A stretch of 18,839 bases of DNA from Candidatus Kerfeldbacteria bacterium (GCA_016204645.1 JACQKI010000052.1:1-18839), one strand, 5' to 3'; positions 6,302 to 13,015 are shown, counted from the stretch's first letter. Numbers and translations: made by a program. The notes: generated by a model not told the origin, from the letters alone.

Positions 6302-6685
6302 ATGGAACGGGACGCGCACCAACCTGCGGCCGAGTTGCCTCCGGAAAAACGCAGGCGACTCAACCATCGCCAATTCCAGCAACAAATCCAGACGCTCCGC
6401 CGTCTGATTATCGCCGTCGGCGTTTGGCTCCGACGTTACCGTCACGAGCAGACACTCACTCGGCTTGACACCGAGCCCCGATTCCGCGTCAGTTGGGAAA
6501 AGCTGTGTCGGATCGCCGTTCATCCGGGAATCCTGGCCGGCGGCTTCGGTCGCTTCATGCACCGGCTCCATCGGCTGGCAGAAAGCGAAACTGACGAAGC
6601 AGTCCGCGCCTACCACGCAGTTTCGAAAGTAACGCGGCCGCCAGAACCGGCGGCTGCAAACGAACCCCCGCGGGAGGAATCATGA
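6302..6685 (+). CDS. Basic protein of unknown family, first gene of the accessory operon
   Basis: I do not recognise this 127-residue protein. It is arginine-rich and mostly helical in character: an N-terminal amphipathic segment with KRRRLNHRQFQQQIQTLRR, then a hydrophobic stretch LIIAVGVWLRR, then SWEKLCRIAVHPGILAGGFGRF and a charged, proline-rich tail. There is no signal peptide and no clear membrane helix. It is taken as real, rather than the opposite-strand frame, because it follows a near-consensus promoter and its TGA stop overlaps the ATG of the next gene in an ATGA junction, a sign of translational coupling. A GGGGG run 6-10 bases upstream may serve as the ribosome binding site. Confidence 0.6.
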   Translation: MERDAHQPAAELPPEKRRRLNHRQFQQQIQTLRRLIIAVGVWLRRYRHEQTLTRLDTEPRFRVSWEKLCRIAVHPGILAGGFGRFMHRLHRLAESETDEAVRAYHAVSKVTRPPEPAAANEPPREES

Positions 6686-6879
6686 CGCAGACCATCACCA
6701 TCCGCACCTACGACCGCGTCTACCGGGTCGGGAACGTCAATCGCATCGGCAGCGTCAAGCAGTTCGTCACCAAGAAGGCCGGCGGCCGTCCGCACGGGTA
6801 CATCGTAGTCTCCATCACCACCGGCCGCGGCACGGTGGAAGAACACTGGCGGCTCGAACAGTGCCGCCCGGCCGACTAG
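6682..6879 (+). CDS. Small beta-rich protein, paralogue of the next gene
   Basis: This is a 65-residue protein of unknown function with a strong ribosome binding site (GGGAGGAAT at 6672-6679). The sequence alternates short beta-type stretches: TITIRTYDRVYRVGNV, IGSVKQFVTKK, HGYIVVSITTGRG and WRLEQC. The second half aligns with the following gene on a shared pattern of [IV]-G-x-V, a VT[KN][KR]R-like turn, a V-x-I strand, then RG...W-x-L-x-QC. The pattern suggests a small SH3-like or KOW-like barrel, a fold often used to bind nucleic acid or protein; this is inference. It overlaps the upstream gene by four bases. Confidence 0.7.
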   Translation: MTQTITIRTYDRVYRVGNVNRIGSVKQFVTKKAGGRPHGYIVVSITTGRGTVEEHWRLEQCRPAD

Positions 6880-6887
6880 GAGGCAGC

Positions 6888-7058
6888 GTGAAGAGCCACA
6901 AGAAGCCCCAAGCCGGCAACTTCGTGGAACACAAGAAGCTGAAGCAGGTCGGCCGCGTCCTGCGCGTCACGAACCGGCGCTGCCAAGTCGAAATCAACGA
7001 TCGCGGCCGGGCGCGGTTTGCCGCCTGGTCGCTCAACCAGTGCGTCGTCGTCGGCTGA
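6888..7058 (+). CDS. Small basic beta-rich protein, paralogue of the previous gene
   Basis: This 56-residue protein has a GTG start at 6888, chosen because AGGAGG (6878-6883) sits just upstream and overlaps the preceding stop codon. A lysine-rich start (KSHKKPQAGNFVEHKKLKQ) leads into VGRVLRVTNRRCQVEI and RGRARFAAWSLNQCVVVG. The second part matches the preceding protein (G-x-V, VT.RR, V-x-I, RG, W-x-L-x-QC), so the two are probably an ancient tandem duplication. The function is unknown. The basic charge makes nucleic acid binding plausible. Confidence 0.7.
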   Translation: MKSHKKPQAGNFVEHKKLKQVGRVLRVTNRRCQVEINDRGRARFAAWSLNQCVVVG

Positions 7059-7073
7059 ACAAGGAGGTGGATG

Positions 7074-7514
7074 ATGAAGCGCGTCAGCAGGCCGCCACGG
7101 TACTGGGAGGCGTACCGCGCGCGGCGAGAGTTCGGACGCATGCGCGAGGCCCGGTTAGTCGACGTGCTGAGAGACTTCCTCAGCAACGGCCGCCACCGCC
7201 CACCGTGGATGCAGAGCGCCGAGCTGGGGACCGACCACCAGGACTTCGAAGGCATCGACGTAGTGGTGAAAACCGACGTCGGCGACCTGTTCATCCAGGT
7301 CAAGAGCTCTGAGCGATTCAAGTACCTGTTCGTGGCCAAGGGCCGGAAGCAGTGGAAGACCGGTCGGGCAGTCCCGATTGTCGGCATCGTGATCGTCAAC
7401 GACGGTCGGACCGACCGGGAGATCCTGAGCGAGGCGCTGTCGGAGATCAATCGGGTGCGGCAAATCGTACAGCTCCAAGGCAGCAATTACCTGCCTGCCC
7501 GCAAGCCAGCCTGA
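7074..7514 (+). CDS. PD-(D/E)XK nuclease-like protein, last gene of the accessory operon
   Basis: The protein has 146 residues. The ribosome binding site AAGGAGGTGG (7061-7070) is close to a perfect match to the 16S anti-Shine-Dalgarno; it suits the ATG at 7074 better than the adjacent ATG at 7071. A basic helical start (RYWEAYRARREFGRMREARLV) is followed by FEGIDVVVKTDVGDLFIQVKSS. E59-G-I-D62, then 12 residues, then Q75-x-K77 matches the core of PD-(D/E)XK nucleases with Gln in place of the Glu, a known variant. A second block AVPIVGIVIVNDGRTD could supply further core strands. A catalytic role on DNA or RNA is inferred, not shown. A terminator follows at 7555, closing the operon. Confidence 0.75.
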   Translation: MKRVSRPPRYWEAYRARREFGRMREARLVDVLRDFLSNGRHRPPWMQSAELGTDHQDFEGIDVVVKTDVGDLFIQVKSSERFKYLFVAKGRKQWKTGRAVPIVGIVIVNDGRTDREILSEALSEINRVRQIVQLQGSNYLPARKPA

Positions 7515-7554
7515 GCATAATCGGGTTGCTCGTATCAAGCGACCCCCCTGTACG

Positions 7555-7590
7555 CCCCAGGAGACCTAAGGAGGACTCCTGGGGTTGTTT
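7555..7590 (+). terminator. Intrinsic terminator of the accessory operon
   Basis: A perfect 9-bp stem, CCCCAGGAG (7555-7563) with CTCCTGGGG (7576-7584), is followed by TTGTTT. It lies 40 bases after the last gene of the accessory operon. Confidence 0.8.
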
Positions 7591-7653
7591 CATGCGACAG
7601 CCCGTAACGCTTGGCAATAACCTAGCAGCGACAAACGGTGGCGCGGAGAACGC

Positions 7654-8211
7654 GTGACCCAACGCGCTATCGACGGGGACTATATCTACTTCGTGACTGC
7701 TAATGTCGACCATGGACAATGGTATTTTGTCTCATCGGAATGGGCCGAAAAGCTGGGACAAGCGATACGGACATCTTGCTTGATGAAAAAATTTGACTTG
7801 CTTGTATATTGCATCCTCCCGAACCATTTCCACCTCTTAGTGAGAAAATTGCCTAACCGCGCACTAGAGAGTGCGCGGTGTGAGAGGAGGAATGTATCGA
7901 TTGCTGGCCAGGAACCGCTCTATCTTTTCCCACACCGCCGACTCTCCAGTCGGCGGATACCGAATAACGACGGTCAGCACTATCGCCTCGGCGATCTCAT
8001 GAAGTCAATCAAGGGATCATTTTCCCGTATTCTTCCCAAAGGAAAGTTTTGGCATCGGCTGTTCAATTTCAGGATAGTAGAAAACGAAGAACATCTAGCG
8101 AATGTTGTGGAGTATATGATTCACAACTACCGCAAGATGAACGTGCCGGAGTGGTATGGCCAACCGCCGTTTGTATTCGTGGATTGGGAGCGGATCAAAA
8201 AACTTTGGTGA
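7654..8211 (+). CDS. REP-associated tyrosine transposase (RAYT/IS200-like, Y1 HUH family)
   Basis: This is a single-strand DNA transposase-like enzyme. The 185 residues include YFVTANV near the start and CILPNHFHLLVRK, where H58 and H60 form the HUH metal site. They continue with the conserved GDLMKSIKGSFSR helix, FWHRLFNFRIVEN and VVEYMIHNYRKM, where Y154 is the likely catalytic tyrosine. The usual downstream NP after this tyrosine is replaced by NY. Between the HUH motif and the GDLMKSIKG helix there is an insertion of about 35 residues (about 68-102), encoded by two palindromes at 7856-7956. The GTG at 7654 is used as the start, with GGAG 9 bases upstream. The related enzymes act on REP hairpins; whether this one is active is unknown. 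Its codon use is more AT-rich than its neighbours, in keeping with transfer. Confidence 0.85.
   Translation: MTQRAIDGDYIYFVTANVDHGQWYFVSSEWAEKLGQAIRTSCLMKKFDLLVYCILPNHFHLLVRKLPNRALESARCERRNVSIAGQEPLYLFPHRRLSSRRIPNNDGQHYRLGDLMKSIKGSFSRILPKGKFWHRLFNFRIVENEEHLANVVEYMIHNYRKMNVPEWYGQPPFVFVDWERIKKLW
7856..7956. repeat. Pair of REP-like palindromes inside the transposase gene
   Basis: The first palindrome (7856-7879) has arms ACCGCGCACT and AGTGCGCGGT around an AGAG loop. The second (7935-7956) has arms CCGCCGACT and AGTCGGCGG around a CTCC loop. Both have perfect 9-10 bp stems and four-base loops, and share the frame CCGC..ACT-loop-AGT..GCGG, so they look related. They are 55 bases apart, like a BIME pair. 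The reading frame stays open through both. Confidence 0.75.
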
Positions 8212-8234
8212 TCGAACTCTGGCTTCCGCGTATA

Positions 8235-8284
8235 GCGGCGTGGCCGCCACGCGGCTTTACGCCGACCTCCAACCCCTAACCTCC
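8235..8284. repeat. Hairpin and C-rich tract after the transposase gene
   Basis: GCGTGG (8238-8243) and CCACGC (8247-8252) form a stem that extends to 8235-8255 with one mismatch, followed by TTTAC. From 8264 a tract CCTCCAACCCCTAACCTCC resembles the tracts at 5408-5440 and 13183-13212. The hairpin could act as a weak terminator or as a flanking REP. Confidence 0.45.
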
Positions 8285-8335
8285 GATTTTTACACAAACC
8301 TCACGCTCGCTACTTGGAGGGCGAACTTCTTGGTT

Positions 8336-8518
8336 TTAGTAAAGGCTGCGGCTGGTGTTCGTGTTTGTGCTATCCGCGCCATAGCCGCCTTTCTTGGCAA
8401 TCGCAAAGTAGTAAATCGCGCCGTAGACAACGGCTCCGATTATAAGGTAGATCACGATCCACTGCCACAATGGTCGTTTGCCGTAACCAGACGGCTTTTG
8501 CGGTGGTGAAGTATCCAT
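8336..8518 (-). CDS. Small single-pass membrane protein
   Basis: This 60-residue protein has a proline/lysine-rich N-terminus (TSPPQKPSGYGKRPLWQW), one membrane helix (about residues 19-41, IVIYLIIGAVVYGAIYYFAIA), then KKGGYG and a serine/threonine/asparagine tail. From memory the PLWQW...YYF..KKGGYG layout is common among small Patescibacteria proteins, but I know of no assigned function. It is probably oriented with a short cytoplasmic start. A promoter at 8526-8553 places the transcript start at or next to the ATG, so the mRNA would be leaderless, which supports this start. Confidence 0.65.
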   Translation of the reverse strand: MDTSPPQKPSGYGKRPLWQWIVIYLIIGAVVYGAIYYFAIAKKGGYGADSTNTNTSRSLY

Positions 8519-8525
8519 GGGTGAA

Positions 8526-8553
8526 AGTATGCTCTTTCGTCCACCGATGTCAA
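8526..8553 (-). promoter_or_regulatory. Promoter of the small membrane protein gene
   Basis: On the minus strand TTGACA (8553-8548) is a perfect -35, then 16 bases, then CATACT (8531-8526). The start of transcription falls at about 8519, next to the ATG at 8518. A perfect 14-base palindrome CTCGCGGCCGCGAG (8568-8581) lies just upstream and could be a binding site. Confidence 0.55.
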
Positions 8554-8683
8554 TCGCTTGGGTTACGCTCGCGGCCGCGAGTTCCTATCAGCTTTCATGC
8601 AAACGTCACGCTCCGAACCCTATTCATAACTTCCGAGAGAACAATCCTCCCGCCCGCTAAGACACGGACAAACAAGGTTGTTT

Positions 8684-8989
8684 CTAGCCGACCAAGATAC
8701 TGCGAACGTAATCTTCCAGTAGCGGTGTGGCAATCTTTTGCAAGCGCGTCCGCAGTTCTTCTTCACCCAGCGACTCGGTTACGACCTGGTATGCCTCGAG
8801 GATTCTTCCTTTCTCGAGTTCCGCCTCGGCTTCGCGCTTCAGAGCTTCGTCGGACTGAGACAGCTCCTGATCAAGAAATCGCAGGAGCACGATCCCGGAA
8901 AACTCGGCGGCGTACTGACGAGCCTTTTCCTCGGCTAATGTTGGACAACGCTTTCGAATCAGGTCAGTAAAGAAATCCTGGTACGTCAT
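8684..8989 (-). CDS. Small helical protein (DUF5663-like), distal gene of gyrA operon
   Basis: The protein has 101 residues, starting at the ATG at 8989 because it overlaps the TGA of the upstream gene in an ATGA junction; an earlier TTG start is possible. It is all-helical and acidic: MTYQDFFTDLIRKRCP, LAEEKARQYAAEFSGIVLLRFLDQELS, then a long charged helix and EELRTRLQKIATPLLEDYVRSIL. The spacing of leucines and the VLLRFLDQ segment resemble DUF5663, a short helical family of unknown function that I associate with Patescibacteria. That assignment is tentative. The perfect palindrome AAACAAGGTTGTTT (8670-8683) follows directly after the stop. Confidence 0.65.
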   Translation of the reverse strand: MTYQDFFTDLIRKRCPTLAEEKARQYAAEFSGIVLLRFLDQELSQSDEALKREAEAELEKGRILEAYQVVTESLGEEELRTRLQKIATPLLEDYVRSILVG

Positions 8990-9420
8990 GCTTCTGGTTG
9001 TACCCACTTCCCGTGTTCAAGTCTCGGGTAGCCGCCGCGCCTGGCCCACTCGGCGACGGCTGTGACAATACCGATCGCCACGGTGGCCAACGCCGTCTCG
9101 GCGATTTTTCCCTGCAGACTCAAGTTCGAATCCAAAAAGTTTTTGACGACCGTTGCGGCCTCGGCCGAGGCGCCCAGTATGAGCGGAAAGTGATTAACGA
9201 CGAATTCTTTAATCGCCTCTGATGATTGTCGTAGCCGTTCTCCTAGGTCCAGATTTTGGCCTTGCATCCAACGCTCGTGCCGGTCAGCTAGCTCCGATTC
9301 TGACAGCGGCTCGCCCGCTTCCGAGGCCTCCTCTAAAACGCGCTCGATCTCTCCGCCGAGATCGGCGTACTTTTCGGCGTCGGGAACGTGATCGCGGGAT
9401 GGGTCGCCTTCAAATCTCAT
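8986..9420 (-). CDS. Unknown protein with one hydrophobic helix, after gyrA
   Basis: I do not recognise this 144-residue protein. The ATG at 9420 is preferred; TTG (9444) and GTG (9435) starts lie further upstream. The first half is acidic and helical (EKYADLGGEIERVLEEASEAGE). The middle has IKEFVVNHFPLILGASAEAATVVKNFL. A hydrophobic helix follows (about residues 108-128, ETALATVAIGIVTAVAEWA), and the end is basic-aromatic (RRGGYPRLEHGKWVQPEA). It may be a membrane-associated or pore-like protein, but this is a guess. It starts 33 bases after gyrA and overlaps the next gene by four bases, so the two may act together. Confidence 0.6.
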   Translation of the reverse strand: MRFEGDPSRDHVPDAEKYADLGGEIERVLEEASEAGEPLSESELADRHERWMQGQNLDLGERLRQSSEAIKEFVVNHFPLILGASAEAATVVKNFLDSNLSLQGKIAETALATVAIGIVTAVAEWARRGGYPRLEHGKWVQPEA

Positions 9421-9453
9421 TTCACATTCACTCACTTGCTGCAATCAATCGTA

Positions 9454-11970
9454 TCATACAAACGTTACCGACGTCACCTTGTCACCGCTCTGACTGAACC
9501 GCATCACCCGCACGCCCTGCGTGTCGCGTCCAAGCACTGAGACCGACTTCAGCGGCAGGCGAATGACCTGGCCTTTGCCCGAAATCACGATCACGTCGTG
9601 CTGCTCTAAGCGCGAGTTCACGATAAAGCCGGCTACGACCTTGCCGGTTTTATCCGTAATCTTGGCGGTCCGAATCCCGGAACCGCCGCGGCCCTGGACC
9701 TTGTACTGCTTCAGCGGCGTGCGCTTGCCGTAGCCGTTGCCCATCACCACCAGCACCTGTTCACCGGTCTCGGCTTTGCCCTCGTGCACCAAGTCCATGC
9801 CGGTCACTTCGTCGCCGGACTTGACCTTGATGCCGCGCACGCCAGCTGCGTTCCTTCCCATTTCGCGCACGTTTGACTCCCGGAAGCGGATGGACTGGCC
9901 GTTGGCAGTCACCAGCACGATGTCGTCCTTGCCCGATGAGGGTTTCACCCAGCGCAGCTGATCGCCGGCCCGCAGCTTAATCGCGATCAGGCCGGAGCGC
10001 CGGACGCTCTTGAACGACTCGATGTCGACTTTCTTAATCACCCCGTTTTTAGTCACCATCACCAAAAACTTGTACGGCTTGAGGTCGGGCGTCGACAGCA
10101 CCACGTTGACCTTTTCATCGCTCGGCAGCTGCAGGAAATTGACGATCGCCTGCCCTTTGGCCGTCCGCGACGCGGCCGGCACGTCGTAGGCTTTCAGCTG
10201 GAAGACACGGCCGCGGTTGGTGAAGAACAGGATGTCGGCGTGGGTGGTGGTCGACAGGAAGTGGCTGACCGTATCTTCCTCCTTGGTCGTCAGGCCAATC
10301 ACCCCCTTGCCACCCCGGCCCTGGGTCTTGAACAATTCCGGCGAGACGCGTTTGAGGTAGCCATCGCGCGTTACCACCACGATCGCCGGTTCGTTCGGAA
10401 TTAGGTCTTCCTGCGTAAACTCGCCGACCGGGTTGACAAAGACTTTCGTCTTCCGCTCGTCGACGTAGGTAGCCTTCAAATTGACCACCTCTTTATGAAT
10501 CACGCCCAGAAGTTTTTTCGGCGAACTCAAAATCGACTGCAGCTCGGCCATCAGGGCTTTCTTCTCTTTGTACTCCTGCTCGATCTTCAGCCGCTCGAGA
10601 TTGGCCAGTTGCTGCAGCCGCATTTCCAAGATAGCCACGGCCTGACGCTCGGTCAGTTTAAAACGCTTTATCAAGTTGACCCGCGCCTCATCCTTGTCCT
10701 GTGACTGCTTGATCGTCTTGATGACCGCGTCAATGTGCAGGAGCGCGATTTTCAAACCTTCCAGAATGTGGGCCCGCTCTTTGGCTACGCTCAAGTCGTA
10801 CTCGGTCCGGCGGCGGACGACTACTTGGCGGTGCTTGAGGTACTCTTCCAGCACCATCTTCAGGGTCAATACCCGCGGCTGGATGCCGTCGACGATTGCC
10901 AGCATGTTGACGTGGAACGTTTCCTGCAGCTGGGTCAGGGAGTACAAGCGGTTGAGCACCTTTTTCGGGTAGGCGTCGCGCTTGAGCTCGACCACGATCC
11001 GCACGCCTGATTTGTCCGACTCGTCCCGCAGATCCTTGATGCCGTCGAGCTTCTTGTCGCGGACAAGATTGGCGATGTGCTCAATCAGCTGCGCTTTGTT
11101 CACCTGGTACGGAATCTGGCTGATGATGATCCGAAACTCGCTGCCCTTGCCTTCGGTGATTTCGGCCACGCCGCGCATGACGATCGAACCCTTGCCCGTG
11201 GCGTAGGCTTGCTTGATGGCGGCAGCGTCGAAAATGTGGCCGCCGGTCGGAAAATCGGGCCCGGTGACGAACTGCAGCAGGTCCTCGACCGCGGCGTTGG
11301 GGTGGTCGATCAGGTGCACGATGGCGTCGGAGATTTCGCCGAGGTTGTGGGGCGGGATGTTGGTGGCCATGCCGACGGCGATGCCGACGGTTCCGTTGAG
11401 CAGCAGGTTTGGCAGCCGAGCCGGCAGGACGCTCGGCTCCTGCTGCGTGTTGTCGTAGTTGGGAACCTGGTCGACGGTGTTCCGCTCGATGTCCTGGAGC
11501 AGCTCCGAGGAAATTCTCGCCAGCCGCGCTTCAGTGTAACGCATGGCCGCCGGCGCGTCGCCGTCCATCGAGCCGAAGTTGCCCTGCCCGTCGATCAACG
11601 GGTAGCGCATGGCGAAGTCCTGGGCCATCCGGACCATGGCTTCGTACACTGGGATGTCGCCGTGCGGGTGGTACTTACCAAGCACATCACCGACCACGTA
11701 GGCTGACTTGCGGTGCTTGGTTCCCGGTCGAATACCGTTTTGCCACATGGCGTAGAGAATCCGGCGGGTCACCGGCTTCAGGCCGTCGCGGACGTCCGGC
11801 AAGGCCCGGGCGATAATCACCGACATCGCATAGTCGAGGTAGGACTGCGACATTTCCGCGACGATCGGACGCGGTTCTATCCTGCCGATCGCGTTCGGTA
11901 CGGCCGACTCGGTCGGACGTTTGGGTGGATCCGGCTGCGGCTTGTCGGATTTTTTCTTTGCGGCGCTCAT
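9454..11970 (-). CDS. gyrA: DNA gyrase subunit A
   Basis: This subunit cuts and rejoins DNA in the ATP-driven introduction of negative supercoils, with GyrB. It has 838 residues. After a lysine/proline-rich leader (1-30) comes EMSQSYLDYAMSVIIARALPD. The active-site tyrosine is Y145 in AAMRYTEARLA (E. coli Y122). The C-terminal six-bladed domain carries a GyrA box QGRGGKG (550-556), which separates gyrase from topoisomerase IV; the usual second residue Arg is Gly here, and a similar QGRGGSG occurs in a later blade. In the quinolone region, the E. coli Ser83 and Asp87 positions are I106 and E110 (HGDIPVYE). It follows the upstream membrane protein gene by 3 bases. gyrB is not in the window. Confidence 0.96.
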   Translation of the reverse strand: MSAAKKKSDKPQPDPPKRPTESAVPNAIGRIEPRPIVAEMSQSYLDYAMSVIIARALPDVRDGLKPVTRRILYAMWQNGIRPGTKHRKSAYVVGDVLGKYHPHGDIPVYEAMVRMAQDFAMRYPLIDGQGNFGSMDGDAPAAMRYTEARLARISSELLQDIERNTVDQVPNYDNTQQEPSVLPARLPNLLLNGTVGIAVGMATNIPPHNLGEISDAIVHLIDHPNAAVEDLLQFVTGPDFPTGGHIFDAAAIKQAYATGKGSIVMRGVAEITEGKGSEFRIIISQIPYQVNKAQLIEHIANLVRDKKLDGIKDLRDESDKSGVRIVVELKRDAYPKKVLNRLYSLTQLQETFHVNMLAIVDGIQPRVLTLKMVLEEYLKHRQVVVRRRTEYDLSVAKERAHILEGLKIALLHIDAVIKTIKQSQDKDEARVNLIKRFKLTERQAVAILEMRLQQLANLERLKIEQEYKEKKALMAELQSILSSPKKLLGVIHKEVVNLKATYVDERKTKVFVNPVGEFTQEDLIPNEPAIVVVTRDGYLKRVSPELFKTQGRGGKGVIGLTTKEEDTVSHFLSTTTHADILFFTNRGRVFQLKAYDVPAASRTAKGQAIVNFLQLPSDEKVNVVLSTPDLKPYKFLVMVTKNGVIKKVDIESFKSVRRSGLIAIKLRAGDQLRWVKPSSGKDDIVLVTANGQSIRFRESNVREMGRNAAGVRGIKVKSGDEVTGMDLVHEGKAETGEQVLVVMGNGYGKRTPLKQYKVQGRGGSGIRTAKITDKTGKVVAGFIVNSRLEQHDVIVISGKGQVIRLPLKSVSVLGRDTQGVRVMRFSQSGDKVTSVTFV

Positions 11971-11973
11971 GGC

Positions 11974-12402
11974 TTACGGCTCGGTTGTGAACGACTGATC
12001 TTGAATTTCCGGAAAGACGCGCTGCCGGAGGTCGTTCAGTTCCTGCTGCTCGCTCGGAACCGGTGCCCGGAACAGACGGACGCTCCGGAGAAACGACGTC
12101 ACCTGGTCTTTAATTTTCTCGAGTACCGTGTCGCGGCCCCCGGCGCTCGGCTGGTACGAACGCATGAACCCAATCCAAAAGATAAAGACGGTGACAGCCA
12201 CCGCGGCCACGCCCACCCACATCATCATCCGACGATCGACTTGGGCCGGGCCGGTAGGCGAACGTCGGGTCGCGGCCGGGCGGAAGACCGGCACGGCTTT
12301 TGCGGGTCGGGGCCGTTGCGTCCGGTCGGAACGAACCACCCGAACCGGCACGACCTGGGTGCGGTGGACGGTGCTCGGACGGCGGCCGCTCGAAGTCGCC
12401 AT
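11974..12402 (-). CDS. Single-pass membrane protein of unknown function
   Basis: The 142 residues divide into a disordered basic N-terminus (1-58, rich in R, P, T and V), one membrane helix (about 60-80, MMWVGVAAVAVTVFIFWIGF), and a 60-residue outer or inner tail. The tail has a helical DTVLEKIKDQVTSFLRSVRLF and ends EIQDQSFTTEP. By the positive-inside rule the N-terminus should be cytoplasmic. No family is recognised. It lies 1 base after the MBL-fold gene and 3 bases before gyrA, so all three are expressed together; no functional link with gyrase is evident. Confidence 0.7.
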   Translation of the reverse strand: MATSSGRRPSTVHRTQVVPVRVVRSDRTQRPRPAKAVPVFRPAATRRSPTGPAQVDRRMMMWVGVAAVAVTVFIFWIGFMRSYQPSAGGRDTVLEKIKDQVTSFLRSVRLFRAPVPSEQQELNDLRQRVFPEIQDQSFTTEP

Positions 12403-12403
12403 G

Positions 12404-13015
12404 CTACGGAGTTAACATCACTACCTGCATCTTATCTTGCGGCACGTCGCGCGCCGTAACTTTGAACTTACCGACGGCTTCCGACTCTTTCACGCCCATT
12501 TCTTTCGCAAAGGCGTGAACCGTATCGAGGTTTTCTTTTAAGCCGGGAATTCTGTACTGCATCGGGATCACGACTCGCGGTTCGACGGCGCTGATGACCG
12601 AAGCGGCCTGCTCGGCGTTGAGAGAACCGTGGCCGCCGACCGGAATGAACAGGATGTCCACGCCTTCGAGCCGTTCCAGTTCGCCGTTCGTCAGCTGGTG
12701 TCCGAGCTGACCGAGGTGGGCGCAGGACAGCCCCTCGGCCTCAATCAGGTACATCGTCCTTCGGTCTGCCTGCTCGTTGCTGACGGCCAGTCCGTACACG
12801 AACACTTTTTTTACCTCGTACTCGCCCGGCCCAGTTATCACGAACGGCTCGCCGCCGACGGTTTTCGGGCTGATCCGCTGATTGGTGGCTAGCACCAAGT
12901 CGGCCGAAAGCTTCGGAACTTTCAATCCCGAAGCGCTGTCCAGCGGGTCGACCACTACGGTCGCTTCGGAGGTCGCCAGGCGGACGCATGTTTTTCCAAA
13001 CCACTCAATCGTCAT
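12404..13015 (-). CDS. Metallo-beta-lactamase-fold protein lacking metal ligands
   Basis: The 203 residues match the Lactamase_B_3 type of MBL fold in overall order: EWFGKTCVRL, VVVDPLD, ADLVLATNQR, ITGPGEYEVKKVFVYG, LIEAEGLSCAHLGQLGH, VDILFIPVGG, and EPRVVIPMQYRIPGL. The usual metal-binding residues are changed. The THxHxDH motif is TNQRISP (44-50), the HLGDLGH Asp is Q103, and the His of the PMHY motif is Q153. The protein is therefore probably not a hydrolase; a structural, RNA-binding or regulatory role is possible. It is the first gene of the gyrA operon, with a promoter at 13055-13083. The ATG at 13015 fits the family start, though no Shine-Dalgarno is seen. Confidence 0.8.
   Translation of the reverse strand: MTIEWFGKTCVRLATSEATVVVDPLDSASGLKVPKLSADLVLATNQRISPKTVGGEPFVITGPGEYEVKKVFVYGLAVSNEQADRRTMYLIEAEGLSCAHLGQLGHQLTNGELERLEGVDILFIPVGGHGSLNAEQAASVISAVEPRVVIPMQYRIPGLKENLDTVHAFAKEMGVKESEAVGKFKVTARDVPQDKMQVVMLTP

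Noticed and set aside
6182..6616. 144-residue open frame on the minus strand opposite the first accessory gene
   Set aside because: The + strand frame has a promoter and an ATGA junction with the next gene. The minus frame runs over that promoter and shows no family pattern.
11077..11706. 209-residue open frame on the + strand within gyrA
   Set aside because: It is opposite well-conserved gyrA coding sequence and is a codon-bias shadow.
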